Shown here: piece after piece, positions 11,101 through 21,100 of the stretch
Position numbering within the stretch: position 1 is the first letter of the stretch
How the letters are laid out: each line of letters starts with the position of its first letter
NCBI RefSeq assembly: GCF_000165485.1
Contig: NC_014623.1
Location: forward strand, 4,850,893-4,914,892
Length of the DNA stretch: 64,000 nt
Origin: Stigmatella aurantiaca DW4/3-1
Lineage (GTDB): Bacteria > Myxococcota > Myxococcia > Myxococcales > Myxococcaceae
Reading direction: 5' to 3'
Position numbers and translations under genes: made by a program
Notes under the pieces: model-generated
Told to the model about the DNA's origin: nothing
The model's input: the letters and a program-made list of their open reading frames with translations, nothing else
Database searches by the model: none

Positions 11101-14019
11101 GAGCGGGTGCTCAAGCCGGATGAGGTCTACCTGACCTTCGGAATCCTGCGGCAGAAGCTCCCAGGCTTCTCCTGGCTCATGAGCGTGTATGGCCTCTCGG
11201 AGCGCGAGGAGCACACCGAGGTGCTGCTCAATGGTCAGCGGGGGCTGCGCTCGGTGCTGTTCCGGGGCGTCGACTGGTCCTCGGTGCGCAAGGTGCTCGA
11301 CTTCGGGTGCGGGTATGCCTCCGACTTGATTTCGCTTGGCAAGAAGCACCCGCACCTCACCCTGCACGGTTACACCATCTCCGCCGAGCAGGCCGCCATC
11401 GACGAGGAGCGGGTCCGCGCACGTGGGCTTCAGGACCGCATCCGTGTCTTCGCGCGGGACAGCGCCAAGGACGCGTTTCCGGACCGTTACGATCTGATCT
11501 TCGGGTTCGAGGTCGTCACCCACATCGCCGACAAGGTGGCGCTGTTCTCGAACATCTCCCGGAATCTTCAGAACGGTGGGTTCTTGCTCCTCGCGGACTT
11601 CATCGCCAACAGCGTGTCGGCGATCAACGTCCAGGAGACCGCCTCGTACAACGTCAACGCCGAGGAGTGGGCGGAGCTACTGGCCCGGCACAACCTGCGC
11701 GTGGTGGAGAGTGTCGATATCAGCCTGGAGGCCTCCCACTTCCTGGAGGACCCTGGGTTCGATGGACACCTCGATACCGTGTCCAAGCGCTTCGGGCTCA
11801 CCGAGCTGGTGCGGCGCAACTTCGATGCCATGCGCAACTTCGGCAAGGCGCTCGAGAAGGGGCTGATGAGCTATGCCCTGATCATCATCCAGAAGGATGA
11901 CTTCGCCAACCGGCCGTACCTCAAGCGCGCCAACCGCGCGAAGCTGGGGGCCCTGACGCCGCTCACGGAGTTCGAGGATGGAGGCGCGTGGGCGGCTCCC
12001 TCGGAAGGCGCGGACCTCGAGCACGTGGCCCCGCAGGCGTTGCGCGAGTGGGTGTACGAGGTGGCCTGGCCAGAGAAGAAGCATGCGCCTCGGTCCGAGG
12101 CGCAGTCCCAGGGCGCGGACACGGGTAAGTGGTTGGTGCTCGCCGACGGCCGCGGCTTGGGCGATGCGCTGGCCACCCGGCTGCGGGAACAGGGGGCGCC
12201 TTGCACGGTGCTCCGCGCGGGAGGGGAGGCTTCGGGTCCAGGACAGCTCAGCGTCAACCCGAAGGACCCTGCGGAATGGCAGCGGGTGCTTGGCCAGCTC
12301 GAAGCCGAGGGGCCCTTCCGGAACGTGGTGCACCTGTGGAGCTTGGACAGCGGAAGCCAGGCGGCTTCCAGCGTGGCCGTGCTGGAAGAAACGCTGCGGC
12401 TTGGATGCGGAAGCCTGCCTTTGCTGGTGCAGCGTCTGAGCCGTGGCTCAGGTCAGAAGGCCAAGCTGTGGCTGGTGACCCGGGGAACCCAGGCCGTGGG
12501 CAAGGAGGCGGTCTCCGTTGCGCAAGCGCCTTTGTGGGGCGCGGGGCGCGTGCTCGCTCTGGAACACCCCGAGATGTGGGGTGGGCTGGTGGACCTCTCT
12601 CCGGAGGCTCCGGCCCATGAACTCGAAGCGCTCTGGCAAGAGTTGCGGATGCCGGACGGGGAGGATCAGATCGCTTACCGCGGTGCCAAGCGGCACGTGG
12701 CCCGGTTGGTGCGCAGCGACGTGACCCCGGAGAGTCCCGCCACGTGGCGAGACGATGGGGCGTATCTGATCACCGGAGGCTTGGGAGCGCTGGGGCTTCA
12801 GGTCTCCCGGTGGCTGGTGTCCAAGGGCGCCCGCCACCTGATCCTGGCAAGCCGCAGCGGGCTGCCTGATCCAGGCCAGTGGGGCAGCTTGCCCGCGGAA
12901 AGTCCCTTCCACTCGCAGGTCAAGGCCGTCCAGGAACTCCAGTCGATGGGGGCCTCGGTTCAAGTCGTCCGCTGTGACGTTGGGGAGCAAGCCCAGGTGG
13001 CTTCGCTGATCGAGGGGATTCGCAAGGGGTCAGTGCCCCTGCTGGGCATCTTCCACGCGGCGGGTGTCTCGACGCACCGGAGCTGGCAGGAGACCGATCC
13101 GGAGCTGTTCTCCACGGTGTTCCGTCCGAAGGCCGCAGGGGCCTGGCTGTTGCACGAGTACACCCGGGACATGCCGCTCTCGTGCTTCGTCATGTTCTCC
13201 TCGGCCTCGGCCGTGTGGGGCGCTCAGGGAATGGCCGCCTATGCCGCGGCGAACCATGCCCTCGATGCGCTGGCCCACCTTCGGCGCTCGCAAGGGCTCG
13301 CCGCGACGAGCATCAACTGGGGACGCTGGACCGAAGGCGGCATGGCGGGCTCCGAAGAGGCGAAGCGGTTCTTCTCGCAGATCGGCCTCGAGGCCATGCC
13401 CACCGAAGCGGCGCTGGCCCTGCTGGGGCGCCTCGCCGGGTCGAAGGCTGCTCAGCGGGTGGTGGCTTCCGTGGAGTGGAGCCGCTTCAAGCCCCTTCAG
13501 GAGGCCAAGAGGCAGCGGCCGTTCCTCGAGAACATCGTCACGGCGCAGCCCGTGCAGAAGGCGGCTGCCGGGAACGCCCGCTCCGAGTTGCTGCTCCGCT
13601 TGGAGGAGGCCCCTTCGAGCAGGCGCCGCGCCATCTTGATGGACCATGTGCGCGTGGAGGTGGCGCGCGTTCTGGGGGCGGAGCCCTCCCGGCTGGAGCC
13701 GCAGCAGGGCTTCTTCCAGATGGGCATGAACTCGCTCATGTCCATCGAGCTGAAGAAGCACCTCGAGACGAGCCTGAGGCATGGGCTGCCGTCCACGATT
13801 GCATTCGAGTACCCCACCGTGGAGGCGATGACGGGTTTCCTGGCCAAGGAGGTGCCCGCGCTCGCGGCGCTCCTCTCCGCGCCTTCGGAAGCGGCCAGTC
13901 AGGACGCAGCCCTGGTGGACAGCGACATTCTTGATCTGTTGGGTGAAGCGGGCCGGCTCTCCGAGTCCGAGCTCCGCGATCTCGCCCATTCTTTCCCTGG
14001 AGACGGTTCACATGAGTGA
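8176..14019 (+). CDS. mtaE: Type I PKS module KS-AT(methylmalonyl)-OMT-KR-ACP, MtaE-like
   Basis: Adds a methylmalonate unit, reduces the ketone and O-methylates the hydroxyl, giving the CH(OMe)-CH(CH3) element. The 1947-aa protein starts at ATG 8176, preceded by GAGAGG. Domains: helical N-terminal docking segment (1-35); KS (about 38-465, active Cys212); AT (about 570-900, GHSMGE Ser666, VASH at 766-769, as in methylmalonyl-type ATs, not HAFH); SAM methyltransferase (about 960-1260, motif I VLDFGCG at 1040); KR (about 1300-1760, GGLGALG near 1532, Tyr1689, Trp1681 and no LDD, A-type fingerprint); ACP (GMNSL, Ser1853). No DH, so the oxygen is retained for methylation. The stop overlaps the next start by 8 bases. 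O- rather than C-methylation is inferred from the matching Mta module. Confidence 0.93.
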   Translation: MSSSVEQHEHSARLARALVALEKMQAKLEASEREKREPVAIVGMACRFPGGGNDPKAFWDLLREGRDTIVEVPPDRWDLEAYYDPDPDALGKMYTRWGGFLQNVRLDELDARFYGIAPREVASMDPQHRLMLEVTWEALANAGQVPERLANSLTGVFVGVMLNDYAQLQMKQADPTLLDAYMALGNDSSFMAGRISYILGAQGPSMAVNTACSSSLVSVHLACQSLRSRECNMAIAGGVSVILAPDGHIVSSRLRSQSPQGRCKTFDASADGYVRGEGCGVVVLKRLSDAIADGDPVLAVIRGGAVNHDGPSGGLTVPSGPAQEAVIRRALASAGVEPSQVSYVEAHGTATPLGDPIEIRALQRVFEEGRTQAQPLTIGSVKTNVGHLEAAAGIAGLIKVVLMLQHREIPPHLHLTKPTPAIPWNQLPITIPTQLQSWAGGSGQRVAGISSFGLSGINAHLVVEEAPAQVQRRAEEPSAARSAYLLPLSARSEPALQELARSYQAFLASGGEGANLRLDDICYTASTRRSHYEHRLAVTGSTREALVEHLGAFLKGEPHPAFSYREASLRRPKVVFVFSGQGSQWPRMGRELLRTSPVFRKALEECDQAFRAHVDWSLLEQLGADESSSRMADIDVLQPVLFAVSVSLAAKWRSWGIEPDAVVGHSMGEVAAAYVAGVLSLEDAAKVICLRSALLRRIRGHGAMALVEISLSQARTALAGHEDRLSIAASNSPTSTVLAGDPQALQEVMAHLQRQNIFCRNVKVDVASHSPQVEPLLAELRDVLKDLRPKAASVPVFSTVTGKATDGTDWDAAYWQRNLREPVLFSPVIEQLLSPQHPVFLELSPHPILLQSVERTARAAQQVGIALPSLRRDEAEVEVMLQSLGALHTAGHPIDWRAQYPEARQSIPLPSYPWQRSRFWVDLKRAADFHPAAPRTHAPEGALVAGGGRSSHPEAAQPAHADGTPSRFYDDSVERERVLKPDEVYLTFGILRQKLPGFSWLMSVYGLSEREEHTEVLLNGQRGLRSVLFRGVDWSSVRKVLDFGCGYASDLISLGKKHPHLTLHGYTISAEQAAIDEERVRARGLQDRIRVFARDSAKDAFPDRYDLIFGFEVVTHIADKVALFSNISRNLQNGGFLLLADFIANSVSAINVQETASYNVNAEEWAELLARHNLRVVESVDISLEASHFLEDPGFDGHLDTVSKRFGLTELVRRNFDAMRNFGKALEKGLMSYALIIIQKDDFANRPYLKRANRAKLGALTPLTEFEDGGAWAAPSEGADLEHVAPQALREWVYEVAWPEKKHAPRSEAQSQGADTGKWLVLADGRGLGDALATRLREQGAPCTVLRAGGEASGPGQLSVNPKDPAEWQRVLGQLEAEGPFRNVVHLWSLDSGSQAASSVAVLEETLRLGCGSLPLLVQRLSRGSGQKAKLWLVTRGTQAVGKEAVSVAQAPLWGAGRVLALEHPEMWGGLVDLSPEAPAHELEALWQELRMPDGEDQIAYRGAKRHVARLVRSDVTPESPATWRDDGAYLITGGLGALGLQVSRWLVSKGARHLILASRSGLPDPGQWGSLPAESPFHSQVKAVQELQSMGASVQVVRCDVGEQAQVASLIEGIRKGSVPLLGIFHAAGVSTHRSWQETDPELFSTVFRPKAAGAWLLHEYTRDMPLSCFVMFSSASAVWGAQGMAAYAAANHALDALAHLRRSQGLAATSINWGRWTEGGMAGSEEAKRFFSQIGLEAMPTEAALALLGRLAGSKAAQRVVASVEWSRFKPLQEAKRQRPFLENIVTAQPVQKAAAGNARSELLLRLEEAPSSRRRAILMDHVRVEVARVLGAEPSRLEPQQGFFQMGMNSLMSIELKKHLETSLRHGLPSTIAFEYPTVEAMTGFLAKEVPALAALLSAPSEAASQDAALVDSDILDLLGEAGRLSESELRDLAHSFPGDGSHE

Positions 14020-17000
14020 TGTCATGGAGAAGTTGGTTCGTGGTCTTTCCCCTGAGAAGCGCGTGAGCCTGGCCAAGATGCTTCTGCGCTCCGCGGGCGA
14101 GGCGGTCCCGGAGCAGAAGCTGGCGGAGCCCATCGCCATCATCGGGATTGGCTGCCGCTTTCCGGGAGGGGTGAACGGGCCCGAGGCCTTCTGGAAGCTG
14201 CTGCGGGAGGGCGTGGATGCCGTCAAGCAGGTGCCGGGCAGCCGCTGGGACATCGACAAGTATTACGATGCTGATCCCGCGGCCCCTGGGAAGATGTACA
14301 CCCGGAATGGAGCGTTCCTGGAGGATGCGGATCAATTCGATTCCTACTTCTTCGGGATTCCTCCCCGCGCCGCGGCCAACCTGGATCCACAGCACCGCCT
14401 GTTGCTCGAGGTGAGCTGGGAAGCGCTGGAGCACGCGGGAATCGCGCCCCAGAGCATCGCGGGCAGCAAGACCGGCATCTTCATTGGTGGCTCCACCGGC
14501 GAGTACACCCAGCTCGTTCAGGCGGCCAAGGGGGCGGACAACATCGACGCCACCTTTCTTACCGGCAGCTTGCTCACGTTCGCGACCGGCCGTCTGTCGC
14601 ACTTCTTCGATCTGCAAGGCCCCAGCCTCGCGGTCGATACGGCATGTTCCTCGTCCCTCGTCGCGGTCCATCTGGCCTGTCAAAGCTTGCGGACGGGTGA
14701 GTCCTCAATGGCGCTCGTGGGAGGCGTGAACCTGATCCTGGCGCCCCAGGGGACGATCACGACCTGCAAGGCCCGCATGCTGGCCGTCGACGGCCGCTGC
14801 AAGACGTTCGACGCCGAGGCGGATGGCTACGGGCGAGGCGAGGGGTGCGGCATCATCGTGCTCAAGCGCCTCTCCGATGCTCAGAAGGACGGGGACAACA
14901 TCCTGGCCGTCATTCGCGGCACGGCGACGAACCAGGACGGCCACAGCAGCGACCTCACGGTCCCCAACGGGCTCGCGCAGCAGGCGGTGATCCGCCAGGC
15001 TTTGGAGAACGCCGGGCTCGAGCCTGGGCAGGTGGACTACGTGGAAGCCCACGGCACGGGTACCGCGCTCGGCGACCCCATCGAACTGCGGGCCATTGGC
15101 GCCGTCTTCGGCAAGAAGCAGGACCGGGAGCAGCCCCTGCTGGTGGGCTCGGTGAAGACCAACTTCGGCCACCTGGAGTACGCCTCGGGCATCGCCGGCT
15201 TGATCAAGCTGGCGCTCTCGATGAGCCATGGCGAGATCCCCCCCCACCTCCATTTCAAGCGGGGCAATCCCTACATCCCCTGGAATGAGCTGCCCGTAGA
15301 GATTCCCACGAAGCTGACCCCGTGGAAGGCGAAGAAGGACAAGCGCATCGGCAGCGTGAGTTCGTTTGGCGCCAGCGGAACGAACGCACACGTGGTGCTG
15401 GAGGAGGCGCCGAAAGAAGGGCGTCAGACAGCGGATCGCGAGCGCCCGGCACACGTGCTGAGCCTGTCGGCACGCAGCGAAGTGGCGCTGAAGGCCCTTG
15501 CGGGCCGGTATGCGCAGTATCTGGCGTCGAGCGGAGCGGTGAACCTGGCGGATGTGTGCCACACGGCGAATGCAGGGCGCGCGCAGTTCAAGCACCGGTT
15601 GGCGCTGGTGGCGGAGTCCGCCGCGCAGTTGAGCCAGCAGCTAGGCCTGTTCGCCGAGGGTAAGCCCGCCGAGGTGCTGTTGGGACAAGCACCGAACGCA
15701 GGAAAGGCGGAGGTGGTGTTCCTGTTCACGGGACAGGGAAGCCAGCACGAGGGGATGGGCCGGGAGCTGTACGAGACGCAGCCGGTGTACCGGGAGAGCC
15801 TGAAGAAGAGCGACGAGTTGCTGAGGCCAGTGCTGAACGAGTCGCTGCTGGAGGTGCTGTACGGAGGAAAGGGACACCTGCTGGAGCAGAGCGGGGTGTC
15901 GCAGCCAGCGCTGTTCGCGGTGGAGTACGCGCTGGCGCAGTTGTGGAAGAGCTGGGGAGTGAAGCCAGCGGCGGTGATGGGGCACAGCCTTGGAGAGTAC
16001 GTTGCGGCGTGCGTGGCGGGGATGTGCACGCAGGAGGAGGGGCTGAAGGTTGTGGCGGCCAGAGGGAGGCTGATGGAGCAGTTGCCGGAGGCGGGGGAGA
16101 TGGTGGCGGTGCTGGCGGCGGAGGCGAAGGTGCAGGAGGCGGTGGCGCCGTACGCGCAGAGCGTGTCGGTGGCGGCGGTGAACGGCCCTGAGGAGACGGT
16201 GGTGTCGGGTCGAGCAGCGCAGGTGGAGCAGGTGGTGTCGAAGCTGAAGGAGCAGGGAGTGGATTGCCGGAAGCTGAAGACGACGCACGCGTTCCACTCG
16301 CCGCTGATGGAGCCGATGCTGGAGGAGTTCGAGAAGGAAGCAGGGAAGGTGAAGTGGAAGAGGCCCGAAATAGAGGTTGTGTCGAACGTGAGCGGGCAGT
16401 TGGCGAAGGGGGAGGAGGGGCAGAAGGGAGAGTACTGGAAGAAGCACATCCGGCAGCCTGTGAAGTACTGGGAGGGGCTGAAGGGGCTGTACGAGAAGGG
16501 GTACCGTGTGTTCGTGGAGGTGGGGCCGAAGCCGACGTTGGTGAACGTGGGGAAGAGGAACCTGCCGGGAGGGGAAGCGGAGTGGGTGGGCTCGTTGAAG
16601 CAGGGGAGCAACGAGTGGCAGCAGATGCTGGGGAGCGTGGCAAAGCTGTACGTGAAGGGAGTGGGAGTGGACTGGGCGGGGTTCGACCAGGACTACCCGA
16701 GGGCGAAGGTGGCGTTGCCCACCTATCCCTTCCAGCGCGAGCGATACTGGATCGACTCGCTCATCCCCAACTCAGATGTCCTGGTGTCCTTCTACCGGGC
16801 CGTCGCGCAGATGCTGGATGTCACCACGGTCCAAGAGGGCCCCTCGCTGCGTTTCGCCACGCTGCGCGAGGCCGTGCCGGGGTTCTCGTGGATCTCGCTC
16901 TACAAGGCCGAGCCGGAGAACATGGCGGGCTTCCAGAAGTATTATGATCTCGCCGTGCAGGCCAACCGGGAGATGTCCCAGACCATCTTCCGGGGACTCA

Positions 17001-18106
17001 ACTTCCCGGCCTTCTCGCGCGTGCTCGACATCGGGTGTGGCCACTCGGCCGACCTGATTGACCTCGCGATGAAGCACTCACACCTCGAACTGCACGGGTG
17101 CAACATCTCGCCCGATCAGATCGCGGTGGGACGGCAGCGCATCCGCGGCCTGGGACTCGATGAGCGCATCACGCTGCACTACCAGGACAGCTCGCGGGAT
17201 CCCTTCCCCTCGACCTATGACCTGGTCCTCGGCTTCCAGGTCATCCACCACATCCGGAACAAGGCGGACCTCTTCGCCAACATCAGCCGCAGCATGCGAA
17301 ACGGCGGCTACCTGGTCATGGCCGAGACCCTCTCGAACATGGTCACCCCGATCGAGCACCCCGAGTCGACGACCCTCTTCGTGCCGCAGGCCGAGTGGGT
17401 GGAACTCCTGGCGCGCAACCAGCTCCGGGTGGTTCAGGCCGTCGAGGCCACGCAGGAGATCGCCAACTTCCTCTACGACCCCCAGTTCAACGAGAACTTC
17501 GAGCGGGTGACGCGGGACTCCGACGACGTGACCAAGAAGCACCTGCACGGCATCCACATGCTGGGCGAGCTGTTGCAGCGCAGGCTGGCCGCTTACCTCC
17601 TGTTCACGGTGACCAAGGACGAGTCGATGGATGTGGACACGCTCCGGCGCATCAATGCCGAGCGGCTCAGTGTTCGCCTTCCCTACGCGACGGCGTTCCG
17701 TCAGGTCCAGGAGGGCACCTTCGTGCTCCCCACGTCCGTGGAGGACGCGGGGGCCCAGGGAGCCACTTCCGCGGCGAGTGCCTTCGCCAACGCCCTGAGC
17801 AGTGCGGAGCCCAGCCAGCGCGGCCAGCTCCTCGGCAGCTATCTGTGCGAGCAGGTGGCCCACCTCCTCAAGATGCCGGTCGCCAAGCTCGACCCGGAAC
17901 AGCCCCTGAACAGCATGGGCATGGACTCGCTGCTGTCGCTCGAGCTGAAGCACAAGATCCACGCCGAGACGGGCATGGACGTGCCGCTGGATGAGGTGCT
18001 CCAGGGGGCCAGCATCGCGAACCTGTCGATGCGGCTCGCGGAGCGGATGGGAAACAGTGGCCAGGCGGCCGTGGTGGCCAAGGACTGGGAGGAAGGCGAG
18101 CTGTGA
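14012..18106 (+). CDS. mtaF: Type I PKS module KS-AT(malonyl)-OMT-ACP without KR, MtaF-like
   Basis: Adds malonate and O-methylates the enol of the unreduced beta-keto ester, creating the beta-methoxyacrylate group. Start chosen at ATG 14012 (MSDVMEKLVRG), inside the last 8 bases of the preceding gene, with GGAGA about 8 bases upstream; a longer in-frame extension would run far into that gene. The protein is 1364 aa. Domains: docking helix; KS (about 40-465, Cys212); AT (about 565-912, Ser659, HAFH at 759-762); SAM methyltransferase (about 920-1225, VLDIGCG at 1004); ACP (GMDSL, Ser1306). A PGFSW segment ahead of the methyltransferase is shared with the previous module. No KR motif is present, matching the expected chemistry. 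The AT is nearly identical in DNA to that of the first protein. Confidence 0.93.
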   Translation: MSDVMEKLVRGLSPEKRVSLAKMLLRSAGEAVPEQKLAEPIAIIGIGCRFPGGVNGPEAFWKLLREGVDAVKQVPGSRWDIDKYYDADPAAPGKMYTRNGAFLEDADQFDSYFFGIPPRAAANLDPQHRLLLEVSWEALEHAGIAPQSIAGSKTGIFIGGSTGEYTQLVQAAKGADNIDATFLTGSLLTFATGRLSHFFDLQGPSLAVDTACSSSLVAVHLACQSLRTGESSMALVGGVNLILAPQGTITTCKARMLAVDGRCKTFDAEADGYGRGEGCGIIVLKRLSDAQKDGDNILAVIRGTATNQDGHSSDLTVPNGLAQQAVIRQALENAGLEPGQVDYVEAHGTGTALGDPIELRAIGAVFGKKQDREQPLLVGSVKTNFGHLEYASGIAGLIKLALSMSHGEIPPHLHFKRGNPYIPWNELPVEIPTKLTPWKAKKDKRIGSVSSFGASGTNAHVVLEEAPKEGRQTADRERPAHVLSLSARSEVALKALAGRYAQYLASSGAVNLADVCHTANAGRAQFKHRLALVAESAAQLSQQLGLFAEGKPAEVLLGQAPNAGKAEVVFLFTGQGSQHEGMGRELYETQPVYRESLKKSDELLRPVLNESLLEVLYGGKGHLLEQSGVSQPALFAVEYALAQLWKSWGVKPAAVMGHSLGEYVAACVAGMCTQEEGLKVVAARGRLMEQLPEAGEMVAVLAAEAKVQEAVAPYAQSVSVAAVNGPEETVVSGRAAQVEQVVSKLKEQGVDCRKLKTTHAFHSPLMEPMLEEFEKEAGKVKWKRPEIEVVSNVSGQLAKGEEGQKGEYWKKHIRQPVKYWEGLKGLYEKGYRVFVEVGPKPTLVNVGKRNLPGGEAEWVGSLKQGSNEWQQMLGSVAKLYVKGVGVDWAGFDQDYPRAKVALPTYPFQRERYWIDSLIPNSDVLVSFYRAVAQMLDVTTVQEGPSLRFATLREAVPGFSWISLYKAEPENMAGFQKYYDLAVQANREMSQTIFRGLNFPAFSRVLDIGCGHSADLIDLAMKHSHLELHGCNISPDQIAVGRQRIRGLGLDERITLHYQDSSRDPFPSTYDLVLGFQVIHHIRNKADLFANISRSMRNGGYLVMAETLSNMVTPIEHPESTTLFVPQAEWVELLARNQLRVVQAVEATQEIANFLYDPQFNENFERVTRDSDDVTKKHLHGIHMLGELLQRRLAAYLLFTVTKDESMDVDTLRRINAERLSVRLPYATAFRQVQEGTFVLPTSVEDAGAQGATSAASAFANALSSAEPSQRGQLLGSYLCEQVAHLLKMPVAKLDPEQPLNSMGMDSLLSLELKHKIHAETGMDVPLDEVLQGASIANLSMRLAERMGNSGQAAVVAKDWEEGEL
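15530..16750 (+). repeat. Near-identical AT-domain DNA block, copy 2
   Basis: Partner of the block at 4011-5231, at a constant offset of 11519 bases with no gaps. It encodes the same AT, with GHSLGEY and HAFH motifs. Only about four of 1221 positions differ, and all four differences are synonymous. The surrounding KS and methyltransferase sequences are not shared at this level. Confidence 0.95.
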
Positions 18107-21100
18107 GCCCAGAAGAACTCATGGCAGAGCTGTCCAAGCAGGACGTCACGCTCTGGGTGGAAGGCGAACGGTTGAAGTACAGGGCTCCGAAGGGAGCCCT
18201 GTCTCCGGAGACCCTGAGCCTGCTCTCCACCCACAAGGCGGCGCTCCTGCCGTACCTCCGCCGGCTCGCGGCGGAGGGGGAGTCCGTTCATCCGCTCTCT
18301 CATGGGCAACAGGCGCTCTGGTTCGTGCACCAACTGGCGCCGGACAGCTCCGCGTACAACACGGCGCTGTCCATTCGCGTCGTCTCCGAGTTGGACATCC
18401 CCGCGCTGCGGCGTGCCTGCCAGGCGCTCATCGATCGCCATGGCGCGCTGCGCACCACGGTGGCGACCCACCAAGGGCAGCCGATCCAGAAGGTCCGTCA
18501 GCGGGCCGAAGTCCACTTCGAGCAGGTGGACGTCCCGGGGATGGAGCTCGATGCACTGAAGCAACTGGTGGTGCGGACCTACCAGGCGCCGTTCGATCTG
18601 GAGCGGGGTCCTCTGATCCGCGTGCACCTGTTCTCGCGCGGTCCCAAGGACCACGTGCTGCTGCTCTCCATCCACCACATCGTCTATGACGGATGGTCGC
18701 TGATTGTCATTGGCGACGAACTTCTGCGGCACCTCTATGCCACGGAGAAGGCGGGGGTTCCCTCGGGTCTTGCGCCCCCGCCGGTGACGTACGTGGACTA
18801 TGTCCGCTGGCAGTCCGAGATGCTCGCGGGCCCCGCGGGAGAGCGGTTGTGGGATTACTGGTCCAAGCAACTGGCAGGGTCCCTGCCGGTGCTGAACCTG
18901 CCCTTCGCGCGTCCACGGCCCGCGGTGCAGGGGTACTCGGGCGCCTCGGTTCCTGTCTCGCTGAGCGCGGCGCTGACCCGGCAGCTGAAGGCGCTCTCCG
19001 AGCGCGAGGGCTCCACGCTGTACACCACGGTCCTCGCGGCGTTCATGGTGCTCATGCACCGCTACACGGGTGAGGAGGACATCCTTCTCGGTTCGCCGAC
19101 GCTCGGACGGACGCAGCCTCAGTTCGCGCGGGTCGTGGGCAATTTCATGAACATGATTCCCTTGCGGGGGAATCTGTCTGGCAACCCGGTGTTTCGTGAC
19201 TTCCTCGCGCAGCTTCGGCAGACGGTGGTCGGCGGACTCGCCCACCAGGATTATCCGTTCCACCTCCTCGTGGAGCGGCTGAACCCGGAGCGTCACTCCA
19301 ACAGCTCCCCCATCTTCCAGTCCGTCTTCATGCTGCAGCCCGCGCAGCAGGGGAACATCTACGCCGGAGATGAGGCCAACCCCGCGATGCCGGGGGGGCT
19401 CGTGCTGAGGCCCTTCGAGATTCCGCAGCAGGAGGGGCAGTTCGACCTGATCCTGGAGCTGACGGAGACGGACTCGGGCTTGAGCGGCATGCTCAAGTAC
19501 AGCACGGACCTGTTCGACGCCACGGGGGCCCAGCAGATCCTGGGGCACCTGGAGACCCTGCTGGAGAGCGTCGTCGAAGGGCCCGGCAAGCGCCTGTCCG
19601 ACCTGACGCTCTTGAAGCCCTCCGAGCGGCATCAGGTGCTCCAGGCGTGGAATGAGACGGCGGGAGCGTTCTCTCGGATCACGTGCATTCACGAGACGTT
19701 CGAGGCGCAGGCCCAGAAGGCTCCGGATGCCATTGCCCTGGTGTCTGGGGACAATCGGCTGACCTACCGCGAGCTGGATGAACGCGGAAACCGTCTGGCC
19801 CACCGCCTTCGCGCGTTGGGAGTGGGGCCCGAGGTCCGGGTGGGCCTTTGCGTTCACCGGGGCCTGGACATGGTGATCGGCATGATCGGCATCCTGAAGG
19901 CAGGGGGCGCCTATGTGCCGATGGACCCCACGTATCCCGCCGATCGGCTCGCCTTCATGCTCTCGGATTCGCAGGCGCCGGTGGTGCTCACCGAAGAGCG
20001 GCTCCGGCAGCGCTTGCCGGACACGGGGGCGAAGGTGGTGTGTCTGGATGCTCCGGAGGAGGGCTTTTCGGGCGCACTGGGCACCCCGCGAAGTGGGGTT
20101 CACGCCGGAAACGTTGCCTATACCCTCTACACTTCGGGCTCCACGGGACGGCCCAAGGGGGTCATGGTCTGCCACCGGAACGCGGAGAGCTTCTTCGCGG
20201 CGATGGATGCGCCCCTGGACAGCCAGACGCCAGGGACGTGGCTTGCGACGACGAGCATGTCGTTCGACATCTCCATTCTGGAGATCCTGTTCTCCCTGAC
20301 CCGTGGCTTCCAGGTCGTCATCCGAGGGGAGCAGGGGGCGGGGTTGCCGGTCAGTGCCGGTCACCGCAAGGCGCCCCAGTTTAGCCTGTTCTACTTCGCC
20401 AGCGACGAGCGGGAGAGCACCCACGGCAAGTATCAGCTCTTGCTGGAGGGGGCGCGGTTCGCGGACCAGCATGGATTCACCGCCGTCTGGACGCCCGAGC
20501 GGCACTTCCACCCCTTTGGCGGCATCTTTCCGAACCCTTCCGTCGTCAGTGCCGCCCTCGCGGCCACGACCCGGAACATCCGGATCCGCGCGGGCAGCGT
20601 CGTGCTTCCGCTTCACAGCCCCATCCGTGTCGCCGAGGAGTGGTCCATCGTGGACAACCTCTCGAATGGACGCGTCGATCTGTCCTTCGCCTCGGGATGG
20701 CACCCGAACGACTTCGTGCTGGCCCCTGAGCGCTTTGCCGATGCGCGGAGCGGCCTGGCCGGTCAGATCCAGACGTTCAAGAAGCTCTGGCGCGGAGAGA
20801 AGGTGAACTTCCGCAATGGGGTGGGCACCGACGTCGCGGTTCAAGCGCTCCCTCGCCCGATTCAGCCGGACGTCGCGGTGTGGTTAACCGCCGCGGGCAA
20901 TCCCGAGACCTTCCGTTTGGCGGGAGAGCTTGGGACGAACATCCTCACCCACCTGCTCGGCCAGAACCTCACGGAGCTGGAGAAGAAGATCCAGATCTAC
21001 CGGGACGCTTGGAAGGCCGCGGGCCATGGCCCTGGAGAAGGCCACGTCACCCTCATGCTGCACACGTTCGTGGGGGACGACGCCGCGGAGGTCCGCCAGA

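Noticed and set aside
13931..14011. Upstream in-frame extension of the third assembly-line protein
   Set aside because: It overlaps the end of the second protein by 89 bases, has no ribosome-binding site and no domain content; ATG 14012 fits the overlap style of the cluster.
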